Shown in pieces: positions 1 through 9,084 of a stretch of DNA of 64,000 nucleotides (positions within the stretch are counted from its first letter, which is position 1; each line of letters begins with the position of its first letter). Position numbers and translations under genes: made by a program. The stretch covers positions 1 to 64,000 of the forward strand of contig NZ_WOYF01000010.1 of the NCBI RefSeq assembly GCF_009800925.1, written 5' to 3'. This stretch comes from Budvicia diplopodorum. Lineage in GTDB: Bacteria > Pseudomonadota > Gammaproteobacteria > Enterobacterales > Enterobacteriaceae. The notes under the pieces are model-generated. The model worked only from the letters and a program-made list of their open reading frames with translations. It searched no databases and was not told the origin of the DNA.

Positions 1-3000
1 GTACCACCAAACGCGTAAGAGCTGTCAGCATAAATATTGATGACCCCGTCAGCCGCGTTATTAATCGTCGTATTGACGCCATTGCCTTTGATACCTACAA
101 GATTGGTGCCATTGGTGCCGTTGGTTTTACCTACCTCAGTACCGACGTTAATGGTGCCACTGTTAACCAGATTCGCTGCATAACCCGTAATACCGCCGCT
201 GATAGCCACGGCGTTGTTGCCCTGCACGGTGATGGTACCGTCGTTGTAGAAGTGATAACCACGCGTGAGGTTAATCAATGGTGCAGTTGGATTAATTCCT
301 TCAATCACACCGGTAGCATTGTTATACAACCAAACCGGCTTACTAGCATCAGTGGCAGAAACATCAACTGTTTTGACAGCGCTGTAGCCATTTTTTGCAC
401 TCAGGGTGCCGGAATTAGCAAAGAAATTAATGGGACCGGTACGGGTACTGTTAATCAGGGTATTAGCTCCGCCTTCAACCGCATTACCCGTGTTAGTAAT
501 TGAACCACCCGCCTGATTATAAACAACCGCACTGGATTCAATGGCGGCAGCACCATCCCGAGCAACCCTCATGGAGCCAGTATTCACCACTTCAGCCAGA
601 TAGCTATTTTCATTGACGGTACCGGTAAAAGTCCCTTCGTTGAACAGCGTACTGTCGCCAGTAATATACAGTTTATCGTTTACCGTCAGGCTGGCACCGG
701 CACGGTTATATACGTTTACATCAGCTTGCGTGGAGATGGCGGTTGCCGTTATGTCACCTTTATTTTCCAGCCCCTTTCTCTTCAGCACCAGAGTACCATT
801 CATATTCAGCATGGCTTCTGTATCATTAAACAACCAGGATAAAGCAGTGAAATCGCCATTTAACGTCAGGTTGCCATAGTTTGCCGTATCACGAAGAGAG
901 AGAAAACCCGTTGCTGATGTGAGAGCCTGCGTTTCGCCACTTCCGGCCGGAATAACTGCCATAATGGCTTTATCCGAAACGACTGCGGGATTTCCACTGT
1001 TATCAACCGATTCATCAACGCCTTCACCCACCAAGATTTCGCCACGGTTGATAATCAGGCCAGTACCGTCGTTATAAAACGCCTTACCCACGTCCGTGTT
1101 GATATAAATTTTACCCGAGGTATCGTTAATGGCGAGCCCGCCCTTTATGGCTCCCATGCCAATAAGCTGAGCCTTAGTACCGTCGCTGACGGTACCTTGA
1201 TCTGCCCCCACCGTGATAGTGCCCTTATTGGTTACGGTTCCGCCGCCCATCGCCAGCATACCAAAACCGGAATTTTTGACGGTAATTGTGCCGTCAGGGG
1301 CATTTGTTGCCGTTGAACCTAGCGCGTAACTTAAGAAGGATGAGTGGGTAGTGCCAGCAACCATGCCGCCCCCGCGCAGATAAGCCGTTGTGTCACTTAC
1401 GCTATAGGCCGTTTGTCCGTTAATCACCCCACTATTGTCCGTGGTGGCAATAAAACCATTTACTGAGATATCACTACTATTGATTGTGGTACCGCCAGTA
1501 CCGGAGCCCATACCGTATAGCCCCGCTCCGGCCATGGTTATCGTGCCGATATTTGTAGCAAGCGCTTTATTGATAGCAAGCTCACCGTAATAGGCGGTGG
1601 AATATGGCGTCGGTAAAAAGTAATTGAAATAATCTGTATCTCTGCCGGGAACCGTCGAAACAATATTGATGGCCCCACTATTCACGGCTGTAGAACCAGT
1701 ATTATATCTGGCATCGGCAAGCATGACGCCCCCGCGGCCGCCCATATTATCTTGGTTATTTAGCACCGAAACTGAACCACTATTGGTAATACTCGCTCCG
1801 GAAGCGCCAGAGAGAATATTCATTCTTCCGCCGAGATACCTTATAGAACCGGCATTTTCTGCCACGGTATTCGCACCACGCGTATCAATAATGCCTAAAT
1901 TCTGTCCGCTATTCGCACCTGCTATAGTAAAATTAAGATTCAGCAATGAGTCCTGAGCTAGGTACAGCTGCCCGCCACCGGTAACCTGCGCAAATTCACT
2001 CAATTCAGCATAATACGCGGTAGACGTTAATGACGACTCGCCGTGTACTTCAACGCGATTATTTCCAGAAACGGCGATACCTCGGGCCATAATTTGCCCA
2101 GCATCGTTAGCAATGTTCGAAGTAAGGTCCACATAGGAAACATTGACCCCGCCGTTCAAAGCCACATTATTTCCGGAACCCGTAACGTTAACCCCGCTCC
2201 ATGCGGCATTTTCATCATGATATGCCTTGCTGGACGTAATTACCGATCCTGACAGAGAGAGAGCAATGGAACCATCAACGACCACATTATTATCGTTACC
2301 ATTGACTAACACACCGCTCATACCATCAGCTTTAGCCGTTACCGGCGAGCCCAACGCCTCATGACCCACAACGACGGAACCGACAATTGCGACACGATTG
2401 TGACTACCGTTGACCACAACACCATCGCCGTTTTGCAGCACGCTTTGAGCGCCCTTAACGGCCTTCACGTTGACACTACCATCCAGCGTCACGACTGCAT
2501 TATCACTTGTGATAATGGTACCGATGGCGTTGTTGCTGACATGAATATCACCCGTATTGGTAAAGGTGGCGCTAGCGCCTGAGATATTAATGCCCAGAGA
2601 GTTCAGATCTTCGACAAAAAGCTGTGCAACGGTATCGACTCTTGCATTAGAGCCTTTAATATCAAGACCCTTCGCACTATTCTTAACGTAAATATCACCG
2701 TTCAGTCTGACTCGCGCACCGGCATCAGCGCCGCTGATATCCACCAGCGCAGAATCCTTCCCGTCAACGGTAGACAACACATTGTCAATAACCAGATTGG
2801 CATTATCCCCGGTGATCACCACGCCTTTACCACCACCGTTAACATCTACTTTTGCCGGGGTTCCATCGCTACCCGTAATATTAACCGTGGCGTTATTACC
2901 GCTAATTTCAGTACCTATTGCGCCATCTGAGACAGAGATGTCCCCAAAGCTATCAACCCGCGCATCGTCACCCTTAACGACCAGGCCAGCAGTACCAGCT

Positions 3001-4124
3001 CCCGTTGCGGCCGTATCACCTTTGTTATCAACCTTAGCGTTATTACCGTCAATTTTAGTACCGGTACCACCGCCAGTGACGGTGGTATTGCCGGTATTAT
3101 TGATAATGGCACCATTACCGTTAATGTCCGTACCGGTTGAACCGTTACCGGAAATATTGCTGTCACCGGTATTATTGACCTGAGCACTATTGCCATCAAT
3201 TTGAGTACCCGTGCCGCCATTGGTAATGTCTATAGCACCACCATTAATCACTTTGCCGTTGTCCCCGGTAATATTGGTACCGCTTGAACCCCCGCCGCTG
3301 ATATTCATACCGCCGGTGTTATCAACCACTGCGCTATTGCCGTCTACTTTAATCGCGGTACCGCCATCCGTAGCGTTGGCTCCCCCGTTAATTACTGTGC
3401 TGGTGTTATCACCATCCACAATAGTACCCGCAATATTTTTCCCTGAAGCACTGGTGCCGGTATCGATAGTATTATTGCTACCATCACCTTCAATCACCCG
3501 AGTGTTAACAGTAGCCCGAATGAATTTCCCTGCGGCATCGTAGGACCAGTACAAACCGTTAGCATCCTGACCTTTAATCAATAAGTTCTTGCGGATGTCA
3601 ACGGACAGTTGAGCGCGATCGGTATACAGAACCGTTCCATCCGGTGCGGTAAGCGTATATTTATTGCCATCCTGAACATACTGGTAGGTGGTATTGTTGA
3701 ATGTCACGGTGCGAGCGTTTGGATCAAACGTGACGCCATTGCTGAAAATAGCCGGTGATAATGGCGCGTTATCGCCACCGCCGTTACCACTATTACCACC
3801 GTTATTGCTGTTATTACCGTTACCGCCATCACCACCACCGTGGCTACCGCCACTAATTGCTTGGAGGCTGCCTCCGTCGTCATTATTTATTACAATGGCG
3901 GTAATCGCAGCGACACCAGCGACAAGCCCGCCAGCAAGCCATGTCCAAAGTTCGTCTTCCTCCGCTAGACAGGTCGCAGGTAATTCCTCACGTTGTTCTT
4001 TGGTTAACGTACTGATATTAGTCGGGCAAGCCGGTTGTTCTTTTTTATTCTCTATATTAGTATCAGCCATGACGTTATTCGTTAAGGTAAGGGCAATACA
4101 AAGAGAGAGGGCTTTCTTTTTCAT
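1..4124 (-). CDS. Giant repeat-rich autotransporter/adhesin, 5' part (BigA/AIDA-like); 3' end beyond the left edge
   Basis: An open minus-strand frame runs from ATG at 4124 to the window edge, at least 1374 codons; I checked the frame near both ends and in the middle. Residues 1-20 form a signal peptide ending NNVMA. Then come two cysteines (Cys33, Cys52), a motif TKEQREELPATC, a hydrophobic segment (about 62-79) and a Gly/Asn/Ser-rich linker (about 83-118). From about residue 180 the chain is built of 24-25-residue repeats of the kind GN.A.V.NTG...ISG.GTGT.I, typical of a beta-solenoid passenger domain. The N-terminal architecture recalls Salmonella BigA-type surface proteins. The beta-barrel is expected beyond position 1. 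A decayed paralogue at 4772-5195 ends in a beta-barrel C-terminus, which supports the autotransporter call. Exact family and ligand are unknown. Confidence 0.8.
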   Translation of the reverse strand, partial: MKKKALSLCIALTLTNNVMADTNIENKKEQPACPTNISTLTKEQREELPATCLAEEDELWTWLAGGLVAGVAAITAIVINNDDGGSLQAISGGSHGGGDGGNGNNSNNGGNSGNGGGDNAPLSPAIFSNGVTFDPNARTVTFNNTTYQYVQDGNKYTLTAPDGTVLYTDRAQLSVDIRKNLLIKGQDANGLYWSYDAAGKFIRATVNTRVIEGDGSNNTIDTGTSASGKNIAGTIVDGDNTSTVINGGANATDGGTAIKVDGNSAVVDNTGGMNISGGGSSGTNITGDNGKVINGGAIDITNGGTGTQIDGNSAQVNNTGDSNISGNGSTGTDINGNGAIINNTGNTTVTGGGTGTKIDGNNAKVDNKGDTAATGAGTAGLVVKGDDARVDSFGDISVSDGAIGTEISGNNATVNITGSDGTPAKVDVNGGGKGVVITGDNANLVIDNVLSTVDGKDSALVDISGADAGARVRLNGDIYVKNSAKGLDIKGSNARVDTVAQLFVEDLNSLGINISGASATFTNTGDIHVSNNAIGTIITSDNAVVTLDGSVNVKAVKGAQSVLQNGDGVVVNGSHNRVAIVGSVVVGHEALGSPVTAKADGMSGVLVNGNDNNVVVDGSIALSLSGSVITSSKAYHDENAAWSGVNVTGSGNNVALNGGVNVSYVDLTSNIANDAGQIMARGIAVSGNNRVEVHGESSLTSTAYYAELSEFAQVTGGGQLYLAQDSLLNLNFTIAGANSGQNLGIIDTRGANTVAENAGSIRYLGGRMNILSGASGASITNSGSVSVLNNQDNMGGRGGVMLADARYNTGSTAVNSGAINIVSTVPGRDTDYFNYFLPTPYSTAYYGELAINKALATNIGTITMAGAGLYGMGSGTGGTTINSSDISVNGFIATTDNSGVINGQTAYSVSDTTAYLRGGGMVAGTTHSSFLSYALGSTATNAPDGTITVKNSGFGMLAMGGGTVTNKGTITVGADQGTVSDGTKAQLIGMGAIKGGLAINDTSGKIYINTDVGKAFYNDGTGLIINRGEILVGEGVDESVDNSGNPAVVSDKAIMAVIPAGSGETQALTSATGFLSLRDTANYGNLTLNGDFTALSWLFNDTEAMLNMNGTLVLKRKGLENKGDITATAISTQADVNVYNRAGASLTVNDKLYITGDSTLFNEGTFTGTVNENSYLAEVVNTGSMRVARDGAAAIESSAVVYNQAGGSITNTGNAVEGGANTLINSTRTGPINFFANSGTLSAKNGYSAVKTVDVSATDASKPVWLYNNATGVIEGINPTAPLINLTRGYHFYNDGTITVQGNNAVAISGGITGYAANLVNSGTINVGTEVGKTNGTNGTNLVGIKGNGVNTTINNAADGVINIYADSSYAFGG

Positions 4125-4340
4125 AAGAGCATCCTTTGGTTTTTTTTATCGATTCCACATCCACAGCAAATCGATTTATAAATGACACGCAGCCCCTAAT
4201 AATAAAAACAAAAATAAAGCCATTAGTCATACGCAATAATAGATATTACTGACATGGGATTTATTGTTTTAAATAGGGCGATGTATCTAGAGAGAAGTTC
4301 ACGGCTAGAAACTGTAACATAATCGATAAAAATCGTGGGC

Positions 4341-4375
4341 GTTAGAAAAATGAAAATGGTTATTAGCATTACTTA
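4341..4375. repeat. Repeated upstream element, copy A
   Basis: Begins GTTAGAAAAATGAAAATGG and continues TTATTAGCATTACTTA. It matches copy C (5322-5355) almost base for base, and copy B (4541-4565) over the core. It lies about 220-250 bp upstream of the intact adhesin start, so a regulatory role or simple duplication of the whole upstream region are both possible. Confidence 0.6.
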
Positions 4376-4540
4376 CTTTTCCTGAATTAATCACCATCAA
4401 GCAACCGCTATACCATCGAAACAAAATAAAGAATTAGCATCAAAATACTGGTGATTTCAACGGTTCCTCATAAAAATAGGACTATTTAAAACCACTTATA
4501 TTAATTTATCAGATTTGAATGAATTACAATTTCAGAAAAG

Positions 4541-4565
4541 TTAAAGTGATTATTAGCAATACTTA
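4541..4565. repeat. Repeated upstream element, copy B (core only)
   Basis: Reads TTAAAGTGATTATTAGCAAT then ACTTA, sharing the core of copies A and C. Confidence 0.5.
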
Positions 4566-4771
4566 AATTAGCCTAATAGTTTCCCCTTAAGCAATAGTTC
4601 AACTCTCAAATGAAGATAACGGATAATATTGAGAATTACCGGTAGCCATTGTGTAATTCTTAATATCTAACCACATAATTAAAAAATAGAATAAACCCCT
4701 TCACAGAGCCTCAAGAGGAATAATATAGGAATTTTCTTTTCGTCCATTTTTACCTCACGGTACGACTTCTA

Positions 4772-5195
4772 TCAGAATCTCACTTTAACTTTCACGTTTA
4801 GACCGTTGATGCCGTCGCCTTTATGGCCATCGTCCACGTTAAAGAGTAGGTGCTGGTTCCGTTCAACCGCCTTTAATCGAGTGATGCAGTTTCATACCCG
4901 CAAACGGTTTAAAGTTCAGCGCGATATTCAACTGTATTTACCACAATAGATATCATCGCCGCGGTACCCCCAACAAAGCCGCCGGTAGGCTATGCCCAAA
5001 ACTCGTTTTCTTGCACCAGACAGTCCGTAGGTAATTCCTCGCACTACCCTCTCTAACTTACTGATATCAAATTGGTAAATCGATTATTACCTTCTATTTA
5101 GAATATGGTACCGGCCCTTGCGTTGTCGGCTCAAGCAAGGGCCCGCACATAGAGGAAGAACCTTTCTTTATACATGATAAGTATTCGTTAGCTTT
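4772..5195 (-). pseudogene. Decayed, internally deleted copy of the adjacent adhesin gene
   Basis: Read on the minus strand, the first part gives a peptide EELPTDCLVQENEFWA, a stop, then PTGGFVGGTAAMISIVV. This lines up with EELPATCLAEEDELWTW and the Gly/Ala-rich hydrophobic segment of the intact adhesin. The later part, in shifted frames, gives FKPFAGMKLHHSIKG and finally NGLNVKVKVRF followed by TGA at 4774-4772. A terminal aromatic residue on amphipathic alternating residues is the usual end of an outer-membrane beta-barrel. The N-terminal region and the last barrel strands are thus joined with the whole passenger missing, and several stops and frameshifts are present. It is a dead relic, not an expressed gene. 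Confidence 0.75.
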
Positions 5196-5321
5196 TCTTC
5201 TCGATTTCACATCCAGAGTGAATCGATTTATAAATGACTCATACACCACCAATAATAAAAATAAGAAACAAAGAAAATTTTAAAACTAACAATAATAACA
5301 TAAATGAAAAAATTCATGTTT

Positions 5322-5355
5322 GTTAGAAAAATGAAAGTGGTTATTAGCAATACTT
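5322..5355. repeat. Repeated upstream element, copy C
   Basis: Begins GTTAGAAAAATGAAAGTGG and continues TTATTAGCAATACTTA. It sits upstream of the first relic (4772-5195) as copy A sits upstream of the intact adhesin. A weaker fourth match follows a similar course at about 5788-5840. Confidence 0.6.
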
Positions 5356-5414
5356 ATCCCGGTTTAATTAATTATTTTTCAAGCACCTTTTCTATTATAA
5401 ACGAAGAATATATG

Positions 5415-5545
5415 GTTAACTTCCTGATATCAGATGTAAAGATCGATTTTACTTTTTTATTTTAAATATTAGTACCAGCCATTAAATTATTTGTTAAAGT
5501 AAGGAAAACACAAAGGGAGAGATCGCTTTTTTGTATAAAATGCAT
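5415..5545 (-). pseudogene. Second relic: signal-peptide end of another adhesin copy
   Basis: From ATG at 5545 the minus strand gives MHFIQKSDLSLCVFLTLTNN, then LMAGTNI, a stop, and NKK. The intact adhesin begins MKKKALSLCIALTLTNNVMA followed by DTNIENKK. The match ends around 5415, and nothing recognisable of the rest of the gene follows. The stretch 5415-5460 also resembles the corresponding part of the first relic. With the intact gene this makes at least three tandem copies, two of them dead. Confidence 0.65.
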
Positions 5546-6405
5546 TTGTTTATTACTTATCGATTCTCAATAATAAACGAATGGGTAAATAAATCATGCG
5601 ATCATCAGAAGAATTAAAAAGAAGAAAGGCACACATTAATTTCATCTATTGGAAACAACTTATTTTTGATATAAGAACTATTGATACAGAGCAACTTGCT
5701 TTGAATAAGCCGAAATTTGCTAGGTGAAATCGCTGGAGATAAATATAACATGGCATATGGTATCTATGACTATTAAGAAAATAATACTGGTTTTCAGCAA
5801 CGGTCATTAAGATTTAATTAATTGCATTTTAAGCATTGCTTACTTAATGCAACGAGTCGATTACTGTGCCCGCGGGAAAGAACAGGGAACCATCGGCTTT
5901 ATTCCGAAAAATAAGCAGGAGGCAGCCCACATTGGCATTCAGGTATTGAATCGTTCTGAATTTGACCCGCAGGCGATACCTAGTTTCCTGCAAAACTTGC
6001 CGACCAGTCGCGTAGTGCTGACATGCTGCTAACCCATCCATTACCCGATAGCCGACTGTCAGGTATTCGTAATTGTGCAAACCAGCTCCAGCCGCACCCG
6101 TAGACCTCGCCACAGGACTTTTACTGGCGCAAGTGCAAATGATGGTCATGTATAGAAAGCAATACTCGACCACGGCAAAACCAACGTGCTGCACATAAGG
6201 GGCTGACCCACATAGCATTATCAATAGATGACGCCCGAATCAACCAGCTAGAGATATTAAGAGATATACAGAGACGTATAAAGATTTATAGAGACGTATA
6301 GAACACATTCAAAACGTACTAGAAAAAATAAACATGAAGAAAAGGATACGCTTCAAAAGAAATAAGTAGGAATCACAACATATCTTCAGAGGTCAGCAAT
6401 TTACT
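5546..6405. other. Non-coding stretch between the adhesin relics and the LysR gene
   Basis: Open frames of 61 and 126 codons overlap at about 5844-6224, on opposite strands; neither has a good ribosome-binding site or a family I recognise. At about 6250-6300 there is a run of similar 10-bp units (GAGATATTAA, GAGATATACA, GAGACGTATA, AAGATTTATA, GAGACGTATA). Otherwise nothing recognised. Confidence 0.5.
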
Positions 6406-7362
6406 ATGAAACAGAGCCAGAGCCAGAATCAAAATCAGAATCACTTAACTGAGCGTATTCATACGATAAAAAGATTTGATCTTAACCTGCTCACTATGTT
6501 TGAGGCAGTCTACATCCAGAGGAGCGTCACCAAGGCAGCTAAGTTACTGGAAATCACACCGTCAGCGGTCAGTCAGGCATTAACACGGCTAAGGGAGCAC
6601 TTTTCCGATCCCTTATTTATCCGCCAAGGACAAACGTTAATGGCGACAACGATTGCTACCAATATCCACAACACCTTGGGCGACGCCTATGATAATTTAC
6701 TGGCGAGATACCAAGAACTGAATGGCCGCTCAGAGAATAACAGGGTGGTACTGAACTGCTCGACCTATCTCGCCAGCATTATTCTCGGGCCACTGATTAA
6801 GATTGTTGATACCATTTCGCCTGGTTGTAAAGTTATCCATACTACTCATGATTATTCCGTCACGTCCGTTGATAATGTGCTCACCTATCGTAAAGCGGAT
6901 ATTGTTGTCGATATGAACCCCCACAGCAGCTCCGCCCGAGAGACACACCAACTCTACGAAGAGAACTTTGTGGTTGTCTGCTCCAAAAATCATCCACGCC
7001 TTACTGACAAGCTGACAAAATCCGATGCAATAAAAGAGCAATATGCACTGATAAACAGCGACAGTGCTCCAGCGGTAGCCGGGCAGCGTCGTTTCGATGA
7101 ATTAATTAATGGCAAAAAAAAGGTGCGTTTTATTGCAGCCTCGGTAATTTCCGTTATCGCCATTGTTGAATCTTCAGACGCGCTGGGAATTATTCCACAG
7201 GCAGCCTATGAAAGATCCAAAAAGGGTTATCAAATTCGTCCGTTGGAAACAGATTTTATTCTGCCTCGCCTACCGATATATATGGTTTACAATAAGAGCT
7301 CGTTGAACAGCCAGTTCTTTTCAACGCTAGTACAAGAACTGAAAAATCATTTTTTTAAGTAA
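6406..7362 (+). CDS. LysR-type transcriptional regulator
   Basis: A 318-residue protein of normal LysR-family length. After an unusual Gln/Asn/Ser-rich leader (residues 4-12) comes FDLNLLTMFEAVYIQRSVTK and the winged helix-turn-helix (about 39-62, SVTKAAKLLEITPSAVSQAL), then a two-lobed periplasmic-binding-like effector domain. The recognition region resembles the LeuO/YbeF branch. It stands alone, with adhesin relics on one side and the convergent baiN on the other, so no target is obvious; control of the adhesin locus is possible but not shown. The Gln-rich leader is encoded by near-repeats of CAGAGC and CAGAAT and could vary in length. A terminator follows at 7386. Confidence 0.85.
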   Translation: MKQSQSQNQNQNHLTERIHTIKRFDLNLLTMFEAVYIQRSVTKAAKLLEITPSAVSQALTRLREHFSDPLFIRQGQTLMATTIATNIHNTLGDAYDNLLARYQELNGRSENNRVVLNCSTYLASIILGPLIKIVDTISPGCKVIHTTHDYSVTSVDNVLTYRKADIVVDMNPHSSSARETHQLYEENFVVVCSKNHPRLTDKLTKSDAIKEQYALINSDSAPAVAGQRRFDELINGKKKVRFIAASVISVIAIVESSDALGIIPQAAYERSKKGYQIRPLETDFILPRLPIYMVYNKSSLNSQFFSTLVQELKNHFFK

Positions 7363-7385
7363 CTTATCGACACCCATGCCACAAA

Positions 7386-7411
7386 GCCACCTCATACGAC
7401 GGTGGCTTTTT
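7386..7411 (+). terminator. Rho-independent terminator after the LysR gene
   Basis: GCCACC (7386-7391) pairs with GGTGGC (7401-7406) across a 9-nt loop, followed by TTTTT. Confidence 0.75.
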
Positions 7412-7611
7412 GCTACTTCATCAACCTAATGCCTCTCTTTTACTATAACCACCGCCAATGGCTGCGGCTTGATAACGCGCAGGAACATCGACGATGGGCT
7501 AAGCTGAAAACGCAGTGGATAATGTGGAGCGGGTTGAAATAGCGCGTTATATCAGTTACTTGTTCAATATAGTCAAGCTCACAGAGGTAATATTCTGGCA
7601 TGACTGGGGGT

Positions 7612-8811
7612 TTACGGTTGGTTGACCAGAGCCTGTGCACAGGCCCATGCCGAACTCCACGCCCACTGGAAATTATATCCTCCCAGCCAGCCGGTAACGT
7701 CAACCACTTCACCGATAAAATAGAGCCCCGGAACCTGTGATGATTCCATACTCTTGGACGATAGTGCTTTGGTATCAACGCCACCTAACGTCACTTCTGC
7801 AGTACGATAGCCCTCAGTACCATTCGGCTGGATACGCCACTGCTGCAATGCGTCAATCAGCTGCTGCTGTTGTGGTGAAGAGAGCTGTTTTAGCGTCAGT
7901 TCCGGAACTTTATCTAACGACTGCAAACACTCAACCAAACGCTTAGGGAGATGTTTCGCCAGCGTGTTTTTCAGGCTCTGGTTCGGATGAGATTCCCGTT
8001 CAGCGTTTAAAAAATCGTTTATATTCAGCTCAGGAAATAAATTAATTTCGATGAATTCACCCGCCTGCCAATAGCTTGAAAGCTGCAGTACGGCTGGTCC
8101 GGAAAGGCCTCTGTGAGTAAATAGAATGCTTTCTTTAAAGCTAACGCCGTTTTCTGCCGTCACCGTAACGGGCGTGGCAATACCTGACAGCGCCTGTAAA
8201 ACCTCAAGCAGTGGTTTATGTAGCGTAAAGGGGACCAGCCCAGCGCGGGTTGGTAGCACATTGATACCAAATTGCTCTGCTATCTTATAGCCAAAAGGCG
8301 TCGCCCCCAGCCCCGGCATCGACAGCCCGCCGCTGGCAATCACCAATGATGAAGCCTGAATTTCAGCCCCGGCCAGTTTTACCAAAAAACCGCCCTCATT
8401 GCGCTCAACGGAAAGAATTTCGCTACGCATACGCAAAGAAACGTTCCCGTCATCGCACTCTTTCAGCAACAGGTTAACAATATCTTCCGCAGAATTATCA
8501 CAAAACAGCTGGCCGAGCGTTTTCTCGTGGTATGCAATACCATGACGGCTGACTAACTCAATGAAATCCCACTGGGTATAACGGGCAAGAGCAGATTTAC
8601 AAAAATGAGGGTTATGAGAAACAAAAGCGGCAGGTTCAGCGTACATATTGGTGAAGTTACAGCGCCCTCCGCCCGACATCAGAATTTTCCGCCCCGGTTT
8701 TTTACCGTTATCAAGAACTACTACGCTGCGGCCCCCTTGTCCTGCCTGAGCTGCACAAAATAGCCCGGCAGCGCCTGCTCCAATAATGACCACATCTACT
8801 TGTTCTGACAC
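7612..8811 (-). CDS. yhiN: NAD(P)/FAD-dependent oxidoreductase of the YhiN/BaiN (HI0933) family
   Basis: Flavoprotein with an N-terminal dinucleotide-binding motif VVIIGAGAAGLFCAAQAG, the family signature KPGRKILMSGGGRCNFTN and the C-terminal GEVVDVTGWLGGYNFQWAWS segment. Its physiological substrate in enterobacteria is not established. I set the start at GTG 8811 because GAAGAGG lies 6 nt upstream and the resulting 399 residues match E. coli YhiN (about 400); an ATG at 8841 has no visible ribosome-binding site. Divergent from pitA, as in E. coli. Confidence 0.9.
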   Translation of the reverse strand: MSEQVDVVIIGAGAAGLFCAAQAGQGGRSVVVLDNGKKPGRKILMSGGGRCNFTNMYAEPAAFVSHNPHFCKSALARYTQWDFIELVSRHGIAYHEKTLGQLFCDNSAEDIVNLLLKECDDGNVSLRMRSEILSVERNEGGFLVKLAGAEIQASSLVIASGGLSMPGLGATPFGYKIAEQFGINVLPTRAGLVPFTLHKPLLEVLQALSGIATPVTVTAENGVSFKESILFTHRGLSGPAVLQLSSYWQAGEFIEINLFPELNINDFLNAERESHPNQSLKNTLAKHLPKRLVECLQSLDKVPELTLKQLSSPQQQQLIDALQQWRIQPNGTEGYRTAEVTLGGVDTKALSSKSMESSQVPGLYFIGEVVDVTGWLGGYNFQWAWSSAWACAQALVNQP

Positions 8812-9084
8812 AAAAAGCCTCTTCCCGTACTGATCAACCATAACTGGCTCTGTTTTCGCCGCGTATTGTATTCCTCATCGGTTTTTACTGCCAGCAGAAC
8901 GATATTTATCACCCCCCTGAAACAGGGCAAATCAGCGATTTTATCATATATAAAACATGATCTTACGGGTGATTAATATTGCGATAATGGCCGCAATATT
9001 AAAAAAAAGGTTAATTTTTCCTTTTCCGAATCACCAATTGTGCTGATAATGCGCCCGTCACCTCCATTACTGACAGTAAGGTTT

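Larger units (their letters stand above)
4125..4771. other. AT-rich upstream region of the adhesin with two copies of a repeated element
   Basis: No coding sequence seen. It must hold the adhesin promoter. Two copies of a roughly 25-35 bp element (core TTATTAGCA.TACTTA) lie at 4341-4375 and 4541-4565; a third lies at 5322-5355 upstream of the more distant decayed copy. Confidence 0.5.

Noticed and set aside
2915-3220. Minus-strand 101-codon frame inside the adhesin
   Set aside because: It is in another frame of the same strand and overlaps the repeat-bearing frame, which is continuous to both sides.
2782-4185. Plus-strand open frames opposite the adhesin (133, 110 and 165 codons)
   Set aside because: They are antisense to the repeat-rich adhesin frame, Pro/Leu/Val-rich as expected from reading GGT/AAC/ACC repeats backwards, and lack domains and ribosome-binding sites.
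5844-6224. Overlapping 126-codon (minus) and 61-codon (plus) frames as a gene
   Set aside because: No start signal, no recognisable family, and in a region of gene decay. A decayed plus-strand gene remains possible but I could not name a parent.
7443-7784. 113-codon minus frame at the end of yhiN
   Set aside because: Out of frame with the well-supported flavoprotein and without family resemblance.
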